A stretch of 64,000 bases of DNA from assembly GCF_004364975.1 (NCBI RefSeq), contig NZ_SOBW01000007.1, positions 496,001 to 560,000 of the forward strand, read 5' to 3'. Numbering within the stretch: position 1 is the first letter of the stretch; each line of letters begins with the position of its first letter. Both the position numbers and the translations under genes were made by a program. The stretch comes from Gelidibacter sediminis. GTDB lineage: Bacteria; Bacteroidota; Bacteroidia; Flavobacteriales; Flavobacteriaceae. Below the pieces are notes generated by a model. The model ran no database searches, was not told the DNA's origin, and was given only the letters and a program-made list of their open reading frames with translations. Shown piece after piece: positions 17,301 to 26,349 of this stretch.

Positions 17301-17469
17301 AATCAGAAACTACCCCATTGGTTGTTCCTTTTTCCATAATATTGACTCCTGGTATAGGGCCTCCATTAGTGGCATCCGTCACTGTTCCTGTTACCGTGAT
17401 TTGGCCCTGCACAGTAGCGAAACTGAACAGACTAAATACAAGCAGCAACCTGCTTAATTTTTGAATCAT
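14356..17469 (-). CDS. SusC-family TonB-dependent outer-membrane transporter (SusC1)
   Basis: A 1037-residue outer-membrane transporter that imports oligosaccharides with TonB energy. A signal peptide (about 1-22) is followed by a carboxypeptidase-regulatory-like domain (about 24-100; GTVTDATNGGPIPGVN, then DFDGNYSIKV). Next comes the TonB-box and plug region (EVIVVGYGTQKKGNLTGA, about 103-225) and a 22-strand barrel ending in an aromatic residue (LGLNVQF), as needed for BAM-dependent insertion. It pairs with SusD1 downstream. A terminator lies 180 bases upstream, so transcription should start in 17470-17648. I found no clear TAnnTTTG box there. Confidence 0.97.
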   Translation of the reverse strand: MIQKLSRLLLVFSLFSFATVQGQITVTGTVTDATNGGPIPGVNIMEKGTTNGVVSDFDGNYSIKVNSNATLQFSYVGYAPQLIPVEGRQSIDVVMTEQSEGLNEVIVVGYGTQKKGNLTGAISTIDAEVLEDRPVSNVMQAIQGSAPGLQLSVGNAGGEPGANMNINIRGVGNLQGTGSPLVIVDDIPLNDPSGLNNINPNDIESISVLKDAASSAIYGARAAFGVILVKTKTGAGVSGHEVTYSNNFIYSSPTSIPEMMNSLEFANYFNLAATNGGGAPIFSEAVLERIKAYIADPVNTPVTVANPNGTQWQQYTGSNANTDWFDVMYKSSVMRQQHNLSFSGNEKKVNYNVSGSFFDAPGIMNFGDDEYQRYTLNSKISSKMNDWFTVNANVRMAREDLDRPSYDPGLYLHNIARRWPTNGVVMPNGSYSDGSEIPFLLDGGRRMSKEYNTNASMDLIFEPIQDLKIKTSLYYQRATNAITSHTARVSVTEPDGQERYIQQNNGFLRYAYENNYISPNVVVSYEKSFNDTHNFSGLLGFQQENTEYNSVTASRNDLITDNVPSISTAVGEDNVNDSAGSYSTQGYFGRLTYNYKEKYLFEVNGRYDASSRFAADSRWDFFPSVSVGYNMAKEDFWPMEKVSMFKFRYSTGSIGNQDVANYLYISRMPIRTNLWWIGNSGRPNYTLTPGIISPNITWETVKTDNYGLDVAAFNNRLQSSFEYFVRSTDNMFGPAERLPAVLGTSAPQANNASIETKGFEFSLQWKDAIGEVKYNVGVILSDAMTTVTNYRNPNNLLNTYREGQKLGEIWGFETIGLYQNQDQIDNGADQSTMYGGVWFPGDVQYRDLNGDGHIDWGDSTSDNPGDLSVIGNSTPRYSYSINVGLNFKGFDFSMFWQGIGKRDVWAGGPYTFGAVGNQWQSAGFREHLDYWSEDNPGAFLPRPTFRSAWRNQEVQTRYLQNGAYLRLKNATIGYNFPTTFLENLKLKKLRLFVTGENLLTITEMSSIYDPEATGGRWGNGKIYPLQKSFSLGLNVQF

Positions 17470-17648
17470 TAATGTATAATTTTTAAGTTAATATTCTTAT
17501 TACACAGACTATGCTATGCTCTACACTAGACAATAATATATAAAATTATGTTAAATTTTATCCGAAATTAGACGAATGATGACTTAGACACGTCAGATGA
17601 CTCTTCAGTCTCGACGAACAGGTTTCCATAAGAATTATATCAATAAAT

Positions 17649-17689
17649 TAAAAAAAATATGCAGGACATTAAACGAATTAATGCCCTGC
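17649..17689 (-). terminator. Rho-independent terminator after the PNGase F-like gene
   Basis: A 12-bp stem, GCAGGACATTAA (17661-17672) against TTAATGCCCTGC (17678-17689), with a single G-T wobble and a 5-base loop. On the minus strand it runs into a T-rich tract (17657-17649). It lies about 30 bases beyond the 17719 stop and closes the long 43571-to-17719 gene run. Confidence 0.88.
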
Positions 17690-17718
17690 TGTATAATAAT
17701 TTAGTAAAGATCTTTTAC

Positions 17719-18897
17719 CTATTCATAAGTCAAATACGCTGACACCAACCAATGGTTCAATTTATCACCATCCACAGGCGTTGCAGGGATTTTTATTTTG
17801 ATCGTGTGCGCACCCGATTTTAAATCGCCTAAACTCACCACCATAGGTTCTACAGATGAACCTGGACACCAGTTTGATCTCGACAAGTCTGAAGAGGCAA
17901 TGCGTTCTTCGATTTCTTTAACTTCGTACTTTCTTGTTTCTGAACTGATATAGGACGCCGAATCTTTTTTAATCCATACGCCTGATGTTGGATTGAATCG
18001 ACGGAAGGACGCACAATCATCACGCCATGGAATGGTATCCAAAACCAATCTATTATTAAAATAGACACTATTTTTTATTTTGATAAATTCATCGCCACCA
18101 CTATGCCCACCGTGACCGGTAGTGATATAGTGTAATTTCACATTTTTGGCATTCTTCTTTAGATGAATGGTTTGGTCCAAATCTTTATGGGCGAAATTAT
18201 CTGGTATTTTCTGACCGCCAACGTACGGAATGGTGTTCACTATAGGCAATACAGAAACCTTCTTTTGTGTTCTATCGGAATAGTTCAATTCCAAATCAAA
18301 ATCATAACCTTCCGCGGTCCAGGAATCGATCCAAACACCTACATAAAACGTCCCAGTCACCAAGCTTTCTAAAGCGGTGATATCATGCTCCCACACCACT
18401 TCTTTTTCCCAAGACGGAATATAAACTGGTCTTCTGTACTTTACTTTATTATCACTGTAATGCCCCACGCCAAACGGAGTCATAAATCGCATCAGCTCCA
18501 CTACTGGTTCGTAGTTTTTTCCTTGTACTAATCCCGCGTATTTCTCATCAACATAAGAATCTTTCGGGAATTTCTCATCCTTTTCTGCAATGTCCAGGAT
18601 GGAGAGTTTTTCAGGATCAGAAACCACGAAGACAGACCCCGACTTATCCCAACGGTCGCCGCTAGAACGTACCGTCAATTTGATATTCACATCGGTGCCT
18701 TTAGCAAATGTGGGAACCGTCACTTTTTTGTACACCAAACGGCCGTCCATTAAACGGACCGTTTTAGCATCAGTTCCTTTTTCACCTCCAAAATTGAGAG
18801 GTTGCTTTTCAAAAACCTTTACATTGACAGGTTTCTGTGCGTTTAATGAAAAGATTGTAAATACTAAAAATGTAAAAATTAAAACGTTTGATTTCAT
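17719..18897 (-). CDS. PNGase F-like N-glycan amidase (peptide-N4-(N-acetylglucosaminyl)asparagine amidase)
   Basis: Predicted to cleave the GlcNAc-Asn amide bond and release whole N-glycans. It has 392 residues with a signal peptide (about 1-20). Aligning by eye with Elizabethkingia PNGase F from memory, DRWDKSG (D84) matches the segment with catalytic Asp60, GHSGGDEF (E270) matches Glu206, and RFMTPFGVG matches RFITPYWVG. WIDSWTAEG (D191) aligns with TETWLAKG, so the Glu118 position is Asp here. SNWCPGSSVEP and the final LNHWLVSAYLTYE also fit the two-domain jelly-roll fold. An insertion of about 35 residues (about 96-130) is absent from PNGase F. It is the last gene of the mannosidase/fucosidase operon, 53 bases after a GH92. 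The family assignment is strong; activity with Asp191 is untested. Confidence 0.87.
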   Translation of the reverse strand: MKSNVLIFTFLVFTIFSLNAQKPVNVKVFEKQPLNFGGEKGTDAKTVRLMDGRLVYKKVTVPTFAKGTDVNIKLTVRSSGDRWDKSGSVFVVSDPEKLSILDIAEKDEKFPKDSYVDEKYAGLVQGKNYEPVVELMRFMTPFGVGHYSDNKVKYRRPVYIPSWEKEVVWEHDITALESLVTGTFYVGVWIDSWTAEGYDFDLELNYSDRTQKKVSVLPIVNTIPYVGGQKIPDNFAHKDLDQTIHLKKNAKNVKLHYITTGHGGHSGGDEFIKIKNSVYFNNRLVLDTIPWRDDCASFRRFNPTSGVWIKKDSASYISSETRKYEVKEIEERIASSDLSRSNWCPGSSVEPMVVSLGDLKSGAHTIKIKIPATPVDGDKLNHWLVSAYLTYE

Positions 18898-18950
18898 GTT
18901 AAAATGTGTTTCTGTAGTTGATAGTATGGGGTGATTTTAGGTTTGTTTTA

Positions 18951-21176
18951 TTATTTCAATATAACTTTCAGGGTTTTCCCATTTACCAAATCATCATGAT
19001 TTATAAAATAGCCCTTATGTTTTTTTCCGTTGATTAAAATGTGATCGATGCGACCGTTACTGTTGGTTTCTTTTTCAATAACCAACGCACTATTCTTGTA
19101 ATATTTTGAATCCAGTTGAATGGTAATCTTATCGAACAACGGTTTGGTAATGGTATAAACAGGTTCTCCGGGAGCGATTGGGTAAAAGCCCATCATGGAA
19201 TACACCACCCAAGCAGACATAGTGCCGGTATCATCATTCCCAGGGATGCCATCAGGCGTGTTCTTGAAATGTTTTCTAACCAATTTTTCTACCATTTGCT
19301 GACTGCGCCACTCTTCGCCTTTTACATAATTAAAAAGGTAAGGATAAGCAATATCAGGTTCGTTGGCCATATCAAATTGGTCCGTATCGAAAATCTTTTG
19401 AAGCTGATCTGTAAACGCTTTATTGCCGCCCATCAACTTTTTTAGCCCATTGATGTCGTGCGGAATCATAAATGCATATTGCCATGCGTTCCCCTCTATA
19501 AATCCAACATTCTCAGTAAAGTTAGCTCCCGCGTTAGGATCGAAAGGTTCGTACCACTCGCCATTTTGCAATCGTGGTCTCAACAATCTTAAGTTTTTAT
19601 CGAACAATTTTCTGTAAGATAAAGAGCGATCTTTAAATCGCTTGTAATCATCTTTCTTCCCTAATGCGTTCGCCAAGATTGCGATGGCGTTATCGGCGGC
19701 ATTATACTCTTGAGTGGTCGAAACCGATCCACCATGATCCGTTGTTACAAATCCCTTTTCAATATAATCTTTCAAACCTGGACGCAGCGGGTTATTTTCC
19801 AACTGATCTGCACTTTTTAGCATCGCTTCATAGGCTTTATCAACATCAAAATCGCGAATGCCTTTCATATACGTATCCGCAATGACAATACTCGCTGGGT
19901 CGCCCACCATGGTAAAGGTTTCGGTGGAATTCAATTCCCATTTTGGCAACCAACCGTTTTCATCATACATATCCAACATACTATGAATCATATTATTCTG
20001 CTGCTGCGGATAAACGAGCGATAACAATTGGTGCACATTACGATAGGTATCCCATAAGGAAAAGACGGTATAGCGCGTTCCATCAGTATTACCGATGTTT
20101 CCTGTTTTAATTTCAGGATAGTCGCCGTTAACATCATTTAAGGTATTCGGATGGATTTGCGTATGATACAAAGCGGTATAAAAAACTGTCTTATCGTCTT
20201 CAGAACCACCTTCTACTTTGATTCTGGAGAGTGTCTCATTCCACGCATTGTAGGTGTCTTTATATACGTCTTCAAATGTTTTGTTACTCGTTTCCTTTTC
20301 TAGGTTTTCACGGGCGTTAGCAATACTCACGTAGCTCACTCCAATTTTAACTTCAACCGTTTCGGACTTATCAAAATTGTAAGTAAAATAGCTGCCAATA
20401 CTATCACCAACCACCATTTTGGTCGATTTCTCCATCAAACGTGTTTTGCCATTATAACCCATCCATTGTGCTTCCACACCCTTATAAGTTGCTGGTTTTT
20501 TCCAAACCCCAAAATTATCGGCTGGTTTTGAAAATTGAGCGACAAAATAAACCGGATAAGCCGCTTCAGGGCTGTTATAGCAAAATGATCCAACGGAACG
20601 CATGCCTTCAATTTCAGTTGATGATACAACTTGCACCATAGCGCCTTCCTCGTTGGTCAACCCTAAACCAAGATTCAATAAGACATTCGCCTGCCCTTTT
20701 GGAAAATGAAATTTACTCACCCCAACTCTAGTTGATGCGGTAAACTCTGCTTTCACCTTATATTTATCGATTTCCGTACTGTAATAGCCAGCTTTTGCAA
20801 CTTCATTTTTATAAGTAGAACCGTAGTTCAGGTGATTGGTTTCTAATTCGCCCGTAGTTGGCATCAACAATAACACGCCCAAATCTGGACAGCCCACACC
20901 ACTCAAATTGACGTGGCTAAAACCGGTTAAAAACGTATTTTCATTAACATACGGATTGGACAACCACTGACTGTCTTTTTCGAGAGGTAAATTTTGCGGA
21001 CCAGCCACGTTAAACGGACTGATACTCGCCATTCCCCTTGGTGCAATGGGGCCAGGAAACGTCGCTCCGTAATTGGAAGTGCCAATAAACGGATTCACAT
21101 AATCTGCCGGCTTCTGTGCCACAAGGCTAGAAGTGCCACAAAACATTAGAAGAATAAATAAGCTAAACTGTTTCAT
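18951..21176 (-). CDS. GH92 alpha-mannosidase, divergent type (GH92-A)
   Basis: A 741-residue Ca-dependent exo-alpha-mannosidase family member with a signal peptide (about 1-20). Family marks are YVNPFIGT, SLWDTYR, IEGNAWQY with the predicted acid Glu, and PGNDDTGTMSAW with the predicted base Asp. Compared with the other three copies, the +1-subsite region is different: it reads NEPDIAYPYLFNY instead of HGNEPSHH or HGNQPIQH, and the N-terminal segment is APRGM rather than TPWGM or VPFGM. It lacks the Trp/His/Glu triad of alpha-1,2 enzymes, so another linkage (for example alpha-1,3 or alpha-1,6) is more likely. Its ATG overlaps the upstream GH92-B stop by 4 bases (ATGA), indicating translational coupling. 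Confidence 0.94.
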   Translation of the reverse strand: MKQFSLFILLMFCGTSSLVAQKPADYVNPFIGTSNYGATFPGPIAPRGMASISPFNVAGPQNLPLEKDSQWLSNPYVNENTFLTGFSHVNLSGVGCPDLGVLLLMPTTGELETNHLNYGSTYKNEVAKAGYYSTEIDKYKVKAEFTASTRVGVSKFHFPKGQANVLLNLGLGLTNEEGAMVQVVSSTEIEGMRSVGSFCYNSPEAAYPVYFVAQFSKPADNFGVWKKPATYKGVEAQWMGYNGKTRLMEKSTKMVVGDSIGSYFTYNFDKSETVEVKIGVSYVSIANARENLEKETSNKTFEDVYKDTYNAWNETLSRIKVEGGSEDDKTVFYTALYHTQIHPNTLNDVNGDYPEIKTGNIGNTDGTRYTVFSLWDTYRNVHQLLSLVYPQQQNNMIHSMLDMYDENGWLPKWELNSTETFTMVGDPASIVIADTYMKGIRDFDVDKAYEAMLKSADQLENNPLRPGLKDYIEKGFVTTDHGGSVSTTQEYNAADNAIAILANALGKKDDYKRFKDRSLSYRKLFDKNLRLLRPRLQNGEWYEPFDPNAGANFTENVGFIEGNAWQYAFMIPHDINGLKKLMGGNKAFTDQLQKIFDTDQFDMANEPDIAYPYLFNYVKGEEWRSQQMVEKLVRKHFKNTPDGIPGNDDTGTMSAWVVYSMMGFYPIAPGEPVYTITKPLFDKITIQLDSKYYKNSALVIEKETNSNGRIDHILINGKKHKGYFINHDDLVNGKTLKVILK

Positions 21177-23518
21177 TTTTTAGGTTTGTTTTTTGACGTG
21201 CTCAAGGAATACGGCACGCTTTCATTTGCAGCACCCCAACTTTTATTGGGAGTGTTGCCCATATTAAATTCTAAGACACCGCCATTTTGCAGGGCATCAA
21301 ATTTTAGATAGGTGTTATTATAGGTTTTTCCATTCAATTCGGCATTTTGAATGTAGACATTCGATTCTGAATTGTTGTTGGATTTGATTTCAAAGGTGTT
21401 TCCGTTTTCTAAATGGAGGGTCGCTTTTTTGAAGAGCGGACCCCCAATTACATATTCGTCCACGCCCGGGGTTACCGGATAAAAGCCTAAGGCACTAAAC
21501 ACATACCAAGCCGACGTTTGGCCATTATCCTCATCGCCACAATAACCGTCAGGCGTAGCAGCATACAATTTTGCCATCACGTCCCTAACTTTCTCTTGGG
21601 CTTTGTAGGGTTGATTGGCATAATTGTACAAATAGATCATGTGCTGAATGGGTTGGTTCCCGTGCGCATAATTGCCCATGTTGACGATTTGCATTTCTCG
21701 GATTTCGTGAATCGTAAATCCGTAGTAAGACGCGTCAAATTTTGGTGGCATGTCAAAAACCTCATCCAACTTGCCCACAAATTGTTCCTTGCCGCCCATC
21801 AAATCGATCAAGCCTTGAATGTCATGAAACACTGACCAGGTGTAGTGCAAACTATTGCCCTCCGTAAACGCATCGCCCCATTTTAAAGGGTTGAACGGAC
21901 TTTGGAAACTGCCGTCCTTGTTTTTACCGCGCATCCAATTGGTAGACGGGTCAAACAGGTTTTTGTAATTCATGGATTGCTTAAAGTACTTTTTCGCCAG
22001 TTTTGTATTGTCCATTTTCTCCGCCATTTGCGCAATGGTAAAATCGGCGTACGCATATTCTAAGGTTCTGGCGGCATTTTCGTTGATGTCTACATCATAA
22101 GGCACGTAACCTAAGGTGTTGTAATAGGTCAAGCCGGCCCTTCCCACAGAATTTACGGGACGTCCATCAGCAACAGTAGCGTTTTTTAGGACCGCTTCAA
22201 ATAACACTTTAGCATCCATTCCTGGAGCACCTTTTAAATAAGCATCGGCAATGATAGGTGCCGAATTGGAACCAATCATCACATCACGATGTCCTGGACT
22301 TGCCCATTCTGGCAGCCATCCTGACTCTTTATAGGTTTTCGCCAAGCCTTGCATGATTTTGCCGTTGAGCTCAGGATACATCATATTAAAAAATGGAAAT
22401 ACGGCTCTAAAAGTGTCCCAAAATCCATTATCCGTGAACATATAGCCCGGTAATACTTGTCCGTTATACGGACTGTAATGCATCACTTTATGATCAGCAT
22501 CAAACTCGTAAAATTTTCTTGGGAATAACAACACACGGTAGAGCGAGGAGTAAAAGGTTCTTAAATTATCAATGTTGTCATCTTCAATTTGAATTCTACC
22601 CAATTCGGTTTCCCAAGCATCCTTCGCCTTCTGTTTTGTAGTTTCAAATGGATCTGATCCTATTTCTCTGGACAGATTCAATTGTGCTTGCTCAGGACTG
22701 ATAAACGATGACGCCACTTTGACATGGACCACTTCCCCTTTTTGGGTTTTAAATCCGATGATGGCACCCACGTGATCACCTTCGCTATCTGTGGTGTTTT
22801 CAACCAATTGCCATCCGTCCTTCCAAGTGTGGTTGACTTCAAAATCTTTATCAAACTCGGCGACAAAATAGTTGTGAAAGTTCTCAGGCACACCTCCACT
22901 ATTGTTTCTGGCGTAGCCAATTATTTTGCGTTCTTCAGGAATGATTTTCACCATGGATCCTTTGTTAAACGCATCGAGGATGATATAGGAACTGTCCGAT
23001 TCTGGAAACGTAAATTTAAAATGCGCCGCTCGTTCCGTTGGGGTTACCTCAGCCACCACATCATAATCGGCCAAATACACCGAGTAATGATACGGCGTTA
23101 CCGTTTCTGCTTTATGCGAAAACCAAGATTCGCGCTCATCTTCCTCAAATTTCAACTCGCCAGTAACGGCCATAAAGGAAAACGCTGCATAATCATTCAC
23201 CCACGGACTCGGTTGGTGGGTTTGTTTGATGCCTCTGATTTTATTTTCGCGGTATTTATAAGTCCAGCCGTCGCCCATTTTAGAAGTCATTGGCGTCCAA
23301 AAATTCATCCCCCAAGGCGTGGCAATGGCGGGATAGGTATTTCCATTTGACAAATCGAAAGACGAGTCCGTCCCCATCAAAGGATTTACAAAATCCACCA
23401 AATCCTTACTTGCGATGTAGGTATTGTTCTGTGCGTAGCCATCAATGGCTCCACACACAAAAACCAACAACAGCAGGTAAACTTTTTTAAAAACCAATTT
23501 CGTCATTATACATCTCAT
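21173..23518 (-). CDS. GH92 alpha-1,2-mannosidase-like enzyme (GH92-B)
   Basis: A 781-residue exported GH92; translation could also start at Met5 (23506), which gives a cleaner signal peptide. E553 in FTEGNSLHY is the predicted acid; D662 and D664 in CGDEDNGQ are the predicted base residues. Their spacing (109 and 111) equals that of Glu533, Asp642 and Asp644 in Bacteroides Bt3990 as I remember them. H604-E605 (TIHEIREM) falls exactly where Bt3990 has His584-Glu585, and W69 in ATPWGM fits Trp88; this triad marks alpha-1,2 specificity. It is therefore the best candidate for removing alpha-1,2-Man from high-mannose N-glycans. It is coupled to GH92-A; a 129-base gap holding a small repeat separates it from the upstream GH29 gene. 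Confidence 0.95.
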   Translation of the reverse strand: MRCIMTKLVFKKVYLLLLVFVCGAIDGYAQNNTYIASKDLVDFVNPLMGTDSSFDLSNGNTYPAIATPWGMNFWTPMTSKMGDGWTYKYRENKIRGIKQTHQPSPWVNDYAAFSFMAVTGELKFEEDERESWFSHKAETVTPYHYSVYLADYDVVAEVTPTERAAHFKFTFPESDSSYIILDAFNKGSMVKIIPEERKIIGYARNNSGGVPENFHNYFVAEFDKDFEVNHTWKDGWQLVENTTDSEGDHVGAIIGFKTQKGEVVHVKVASSFISPEQAQLNLSREIGSDPFETTKQKAKDAWETELGRIQIEDDNIDNLRTFYSSLYRVLLFPRKFYEFDADHKVMHYSPYNGQVLPGYMFTDNGFWDTFRAVFPFFNMMYPELNGKIMQGLAKTYKESGWLPEWASPGHRDVMIGSNSAPIIADAYLKGAPGMDAKVLFEAVLKNATVADGRPVNSVGRAGLTYYNTLGYVPYDVDINENAARTLEYAYADFTIAQMAEKMDNTKLAKKYFKQSMNYKNLFDPSTNWMRGKNKDGSFQSPFNPLKWGDAFTEGNSLHYTWSVFHDIQGLIDLMGGKEQFVGKLDEVFDMPPKFDASYYGFTIHEIREMQIVNMGNYAHGNQPIQHMIYLYNYANQPYKAQEKVRDVMAKLYAATPDGYCGDEDNGQTSAWYVFSALGFYPVTPGVDEYVIGGPLFKKATLHLENGNTFEIKSNNNSESNVYIQNAELNGKTYNNTYLKFDALQNGGVLEFNMGNTPNKSWGAANESVPYSLSTSKNKPKK

Positions 23519-23596
23519 TTTTGATCAAGCCTCATTCACCTTTTAAAAATCCGCACTTCAAACCAAGTAAAATCAGTCTTGATACGTTGTTCTAGC

Positions 23597-23635
23597 AGCG
23601 CAGCGATCTTAATTCTCTATTCACACAGCGCAGCG
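23597..23635 (+). repeat. Small intergenic repeat, two AGCGCAGCG units
   Basis: Inside the 129-base gap between GH29 and GH92-B, the 9-mer AGCGCAGCG occurs at 23597-23605 and again at 23627-23635, each followed by ATCT or GTCT. The first unit with its flank (23597-23620) matches 63410-63433 on the opposite strand at 20 of 24 positions. It looks like a dispersed intergenic mini-repeat; its function is unknown. Confidence 0.5.
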
Positions 23636-23647
23636 GTCTCATGTCTA

Positions 23648-24994
23648 CTAATTCAACTCCACAGCATTCCCATGTCCTCTATACAACACCAACGCATCCT
23701 CCAATTCCACTTCAATCAGGGTTACATTCGCATCTAAATTCTTCTCTTGAGGGATTTCAATTCTCAAAATTCCAGGAATATTATTCCATTCTGCACCACC
23801 ATTTCTTTCAAAGCTCAATTCCTGTCCGCTACCCACGACTTTGATGGATTTTACTTTGTTCTGAATCCCTTTTAATGAAATGTAGTTTTTAGGATTATCA
23901 AATAACGCCAAATAGATTTTAGTGTCGTCTTTGCTCAACAAGGTAGGGCCGTAAAAATGTCCGTAAGGCAAGCCTGCTTTGGTACTGAATATAGCCGATT
24001 CATGCTTATTAACCCATTCGCCTAAAGCTTCCAAACGTACCAACTGCTCTTCGGCAATAGTCCCGTCAGGTTTTGGACCGATATTCAATAATAAATTCCC
24101 TCCGGTGGCAATCACCTCAACAAAAGTTCTGATGATTTGCGATACCGGTTTGTAATTCGTGTCGGATGGGAAATAGCCCCAATTGTCGTTCATAGTCATG
24201 CAAAACTCCCAAGCACCTTCTGGTCTTACTACTGGCACACCTTGTTCTGGCGTACTGTAATCGCCGTGAGTTTTCAATCGGGAATTGACAATCACTTTTG
24301 GGTTCCAAGCCAATAACGAATCTTTTAAAGATTCTGCGCGCCATTGCTCGCTCGATTTTTCCCAATCGCCATCAAACCAATATAAATCCGGATTGTATCT
24401 GGTGCTCAACTCTTTTAACTGTCCATCATTAAATCTCAAAAAACGTTGCCATGGCGACAATTGATTTTGATTTTTTTGAGGATAGTTTTTTCGCGTATCA
24501 GGACGTGGGAACACCACATCGTAATCAGGATGCGACCAATCAATCAGCGAGTAATACAAGCCAACTTTTAAACCTTCTTCCCGCAGTGCATCAACATAAG
24601 GCCCAACCAAATCGCGCTTAGCTGGCGTTTTTTCCACAACGTTTAAGTGACTGAATTTGGTATCCCACAACGCCACACCGTCATGATGTTTGGTAGTCAA
24701 AACCGCATAACGAGCGCCAATTTTTTTGAACAGTTTTGCCCATGCTTCCGGATCGTAATTTTTGGCAGTAAAATCTTTTCCTTGCGACATATAATCGTCA
24801 TAAGAAATGCGTTTGTGATACATGGACCACGATTCGCCAATGCCTTTTACGCCATAATAGCCCCAGTGGATAAAGACGCCCAATTTAGCATCTTGAAACC
24901 ACTCTAATCGTTCTTCTTTGGTCAGTTTTTCTTGCGCCGTTATTTGATTGGCAATTAAAAAAACTAATACGGTGATTACTTTAAAATATCTCAT
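23648..24994 (-). CDS. GH29 alpha-L-fucosidase
   Basis: A 448-residue exported enzyme (signal peptide about 1-20) that hydrolyses alpha-L-fucosides by a retaining mechanism. The N-terminal catalytic barrel (about 25-345) carries GVFIHWGYYGV, the KHHDGVALWD substrate-binding motif and the nucleophile D208 in YWFDGDWE. GGNLLLNIGPKPDG closes the barrel and a C-terminal beta-sandwich follows. It lies 41 bases downstream of a second GH29 with the same operon orientation. Two different GH29 genes side by side suggest two linkages, for example core alpha-1,6 and antennary alpha-1,3/4 fucose. That split is inferred from context, not read from motifs. Confidence 0.95.
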   Translation of the reverse strand: MRYFKVITVLVFLIANQITAQEKLTKEERLEWFQDAKLGVFIHWGYYGVKGIGESWSMYHKRISYDDYMSQGKDFTAKNYDPEAWAKLFKKIGARYAVLTTKHHDGVALWDTKFSHLNVVEKTPAKRDLVGPYVDALREEGLKVGLYYSLIDWSHPDYDVVFPRPDTRKNYPQKNQNQLSPWQRFLRFNDGQLKELSTRYNPDLYWFDGDWEKSSEQWRAESLKDSLLAWNPKVIVNSRLKTHGDYSTPEQGVPVVRPEGAWEFCMTMNDNWGYFPSDTNYKPVSQIIRTFVEVIATGGNLLLNIGPKPDGTIAEEQLVRLEALGEWVNKHESAIFSTKAGLPYGHFYGPTLLSKDDTKIYLALFDNPKNYISLKGIQNKVKSIKVVGSGQELSFERNGGAEWNNIPGILRIEIPQEKNLDANVTLIEVELEDALVLYRGHGNAVELN

Positions 24995-25035
24995 CTCTAA
25001 TTTCTTAAATTTTTACTGGTCTTCTCAGACAGCTT

Positions 25036-26346
25036 TTATTTTAGGGTTATTTCAACAATGGTATCAATTTCATTTTGGGCAGCTTCAGGAATTTCCATAA
25101 GCAACCCCGCTTTTGTCTGTTTGAATTTGACCGCACGTTTATCAGCGAATAATTTCACTGATTTGATGCGTTCTTTAAACTCAGGAATAACAGAGGCTTT
25201 AGGCCGTTTTTCTAACAGGTGAAGGTGAATTGTCTTCCCCTTTTGGGTGGACACCCAAGCATCGGTTGGTGCAATACTTCCGGCTTTACTTCGGTAGATG
25301 GTTTCGCCGTGAATGTTCAACCAATCGCCTATTGCAGCTAAGGATTGTACATGTTCCTCTTGGATTTTGCCATTTGGCATTGGGCCAACATTCAACAATA
25401 AATTACTTCCAAAACCAGAAGCTCTGACCAATTGCTGAACTAATTCCCGTTTGGATCTATGGGTTTTATCTTGCAAGTCAAACCCCCATGAACCGTTAAT
25501 AGTGGCACAAACCTCTCTTGGCAACTCGCCAACATCAGAAGCCGCAGTACCAAAACCTGTTTTATTTTCGCCCGGCAAGTCGCGCTCAAACATTTGAAAG
25601 TCTTCGCCTGGTTTTAAGGCCACATGATGATTATTTCCAATCAAGCACTGTGGTTGCAAGTCGTGGATAAGTTTATAAATCTCATCATAATGCCAATCTG
25701 CATTTACTTTATCCCAATCGCCATCAAACCAAATTCCAGCAATCTCCCCATAGTTGGTCAACAACTCGGTCAATTGCGCTTTCATAAATTTGATATAATT
25801 ATTCCAATCGCCTTCTTGTCGTCCAGCAATCCCGTTACCCGTTTTTCCTCTCGGAAAATAATCGTCGTTATGCCAATCCAATAAAGAATAATATAAGAAC
25901 AACTTGATATCTTCCTTCTCACAGGCCTCCGTCAATTGTTTCAAAATATCCTTTCCGTAAGGTGTTTTTTCAACAATATTATACTCAGAAACTTTGGAGT
26001 CGAACATGGAAAATCCATCATGATGCCTTGTGGTGATGGTGATGTATTTCATTCCGGCATCTTTGGCCATTTTCACCCAAGCTTCCGCATCAAATTCCGT
26101 TGGATTAAAAAATGATGGCAACTTTTCATAGGCATCTATGGCGATATTCTGATTGTTCATCACCCACTCGCCATCGCCCAAAATACTGTACACACCCCAA
26201 TGGATAAATAGCCCAAATTTAGCCTCATCAAACCATTGACGCGCTTCCAAATTACTTTGCGTAGGCTGATAATCCGTTTGAGCAGAAACCTCGCTGGTAA
26301 GTCCAAAGAGCAGTAATGCAATTATTATAATTCGTTTTTTATTCAA
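25036..26346 (-). CDS. GH29 alpha-L-fucosidase (second copy)
   Basis: A 436-residue exported fucosidase (signal peptide about 1-22). Motifs: GLFIHWGVYSILGDGEW, TRHHDGFSMFD, nucleophile D208 in IWFDGDWD, and GSNLLLNVGPMPNG at the end of the barrel. The SxxGxGEWV form after HWG resembles the broad-specificity GH29-A group more than the neighbouring copy does, so the two enzymes probably differ in linkage preference. It starts 3 bases after the GH20 stop, clearly in the same operon. The acid/base residue cannot be assigned by eye. Confidence 0.95.
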   Translation of the reverse strand: MNKKRIIIIALLLFGLTSEVSAQTDYQPTQSNLEARQWFDEAKFGLFIHWGVYSILGDGEWVMNNQNIAIDAYEKLPSFFNPTEFDAEAWVKMAKDAGMKYITITTRHHDGFSMFDSKVSEYNIVEKTPYGKDILKQLTEACEKEDIKLFLYYSLLDWHNDDYFPRGKTGNGIAGRQEGDWNNYIKFMKAQLTELLTNYGEIAGIWFDGDWDKVNADWHYDEIYKLIHDLQPQCLIGNNHHVALKPGEDFQMFERDLPGENKTGFGTAASDVGELPREVCATINGSWGFDLQDKTHRSKRELVQQLVRASGFGSNLLLNVGPMPNGKIQEEHVQSLAAIGDWLNIHGETIYRSKAGSIAPTDAWVSTQKGKTIHLHLLEKRPKASVIPEFKERIKSVKLFADKRAVKFKQTKAGLLMEIPEAAQNEIDTIVEITLK

Positions 26347-26349
26347 AGC

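Noticed and set aside
22724-23350. 208-codon plus-strand open frame antisense to GH92-B
   Set aside because: It lies wholly inside a well-supported gene, shows no family motif and has the Ile/Phe/His-rich composition of antisense shadow frames.
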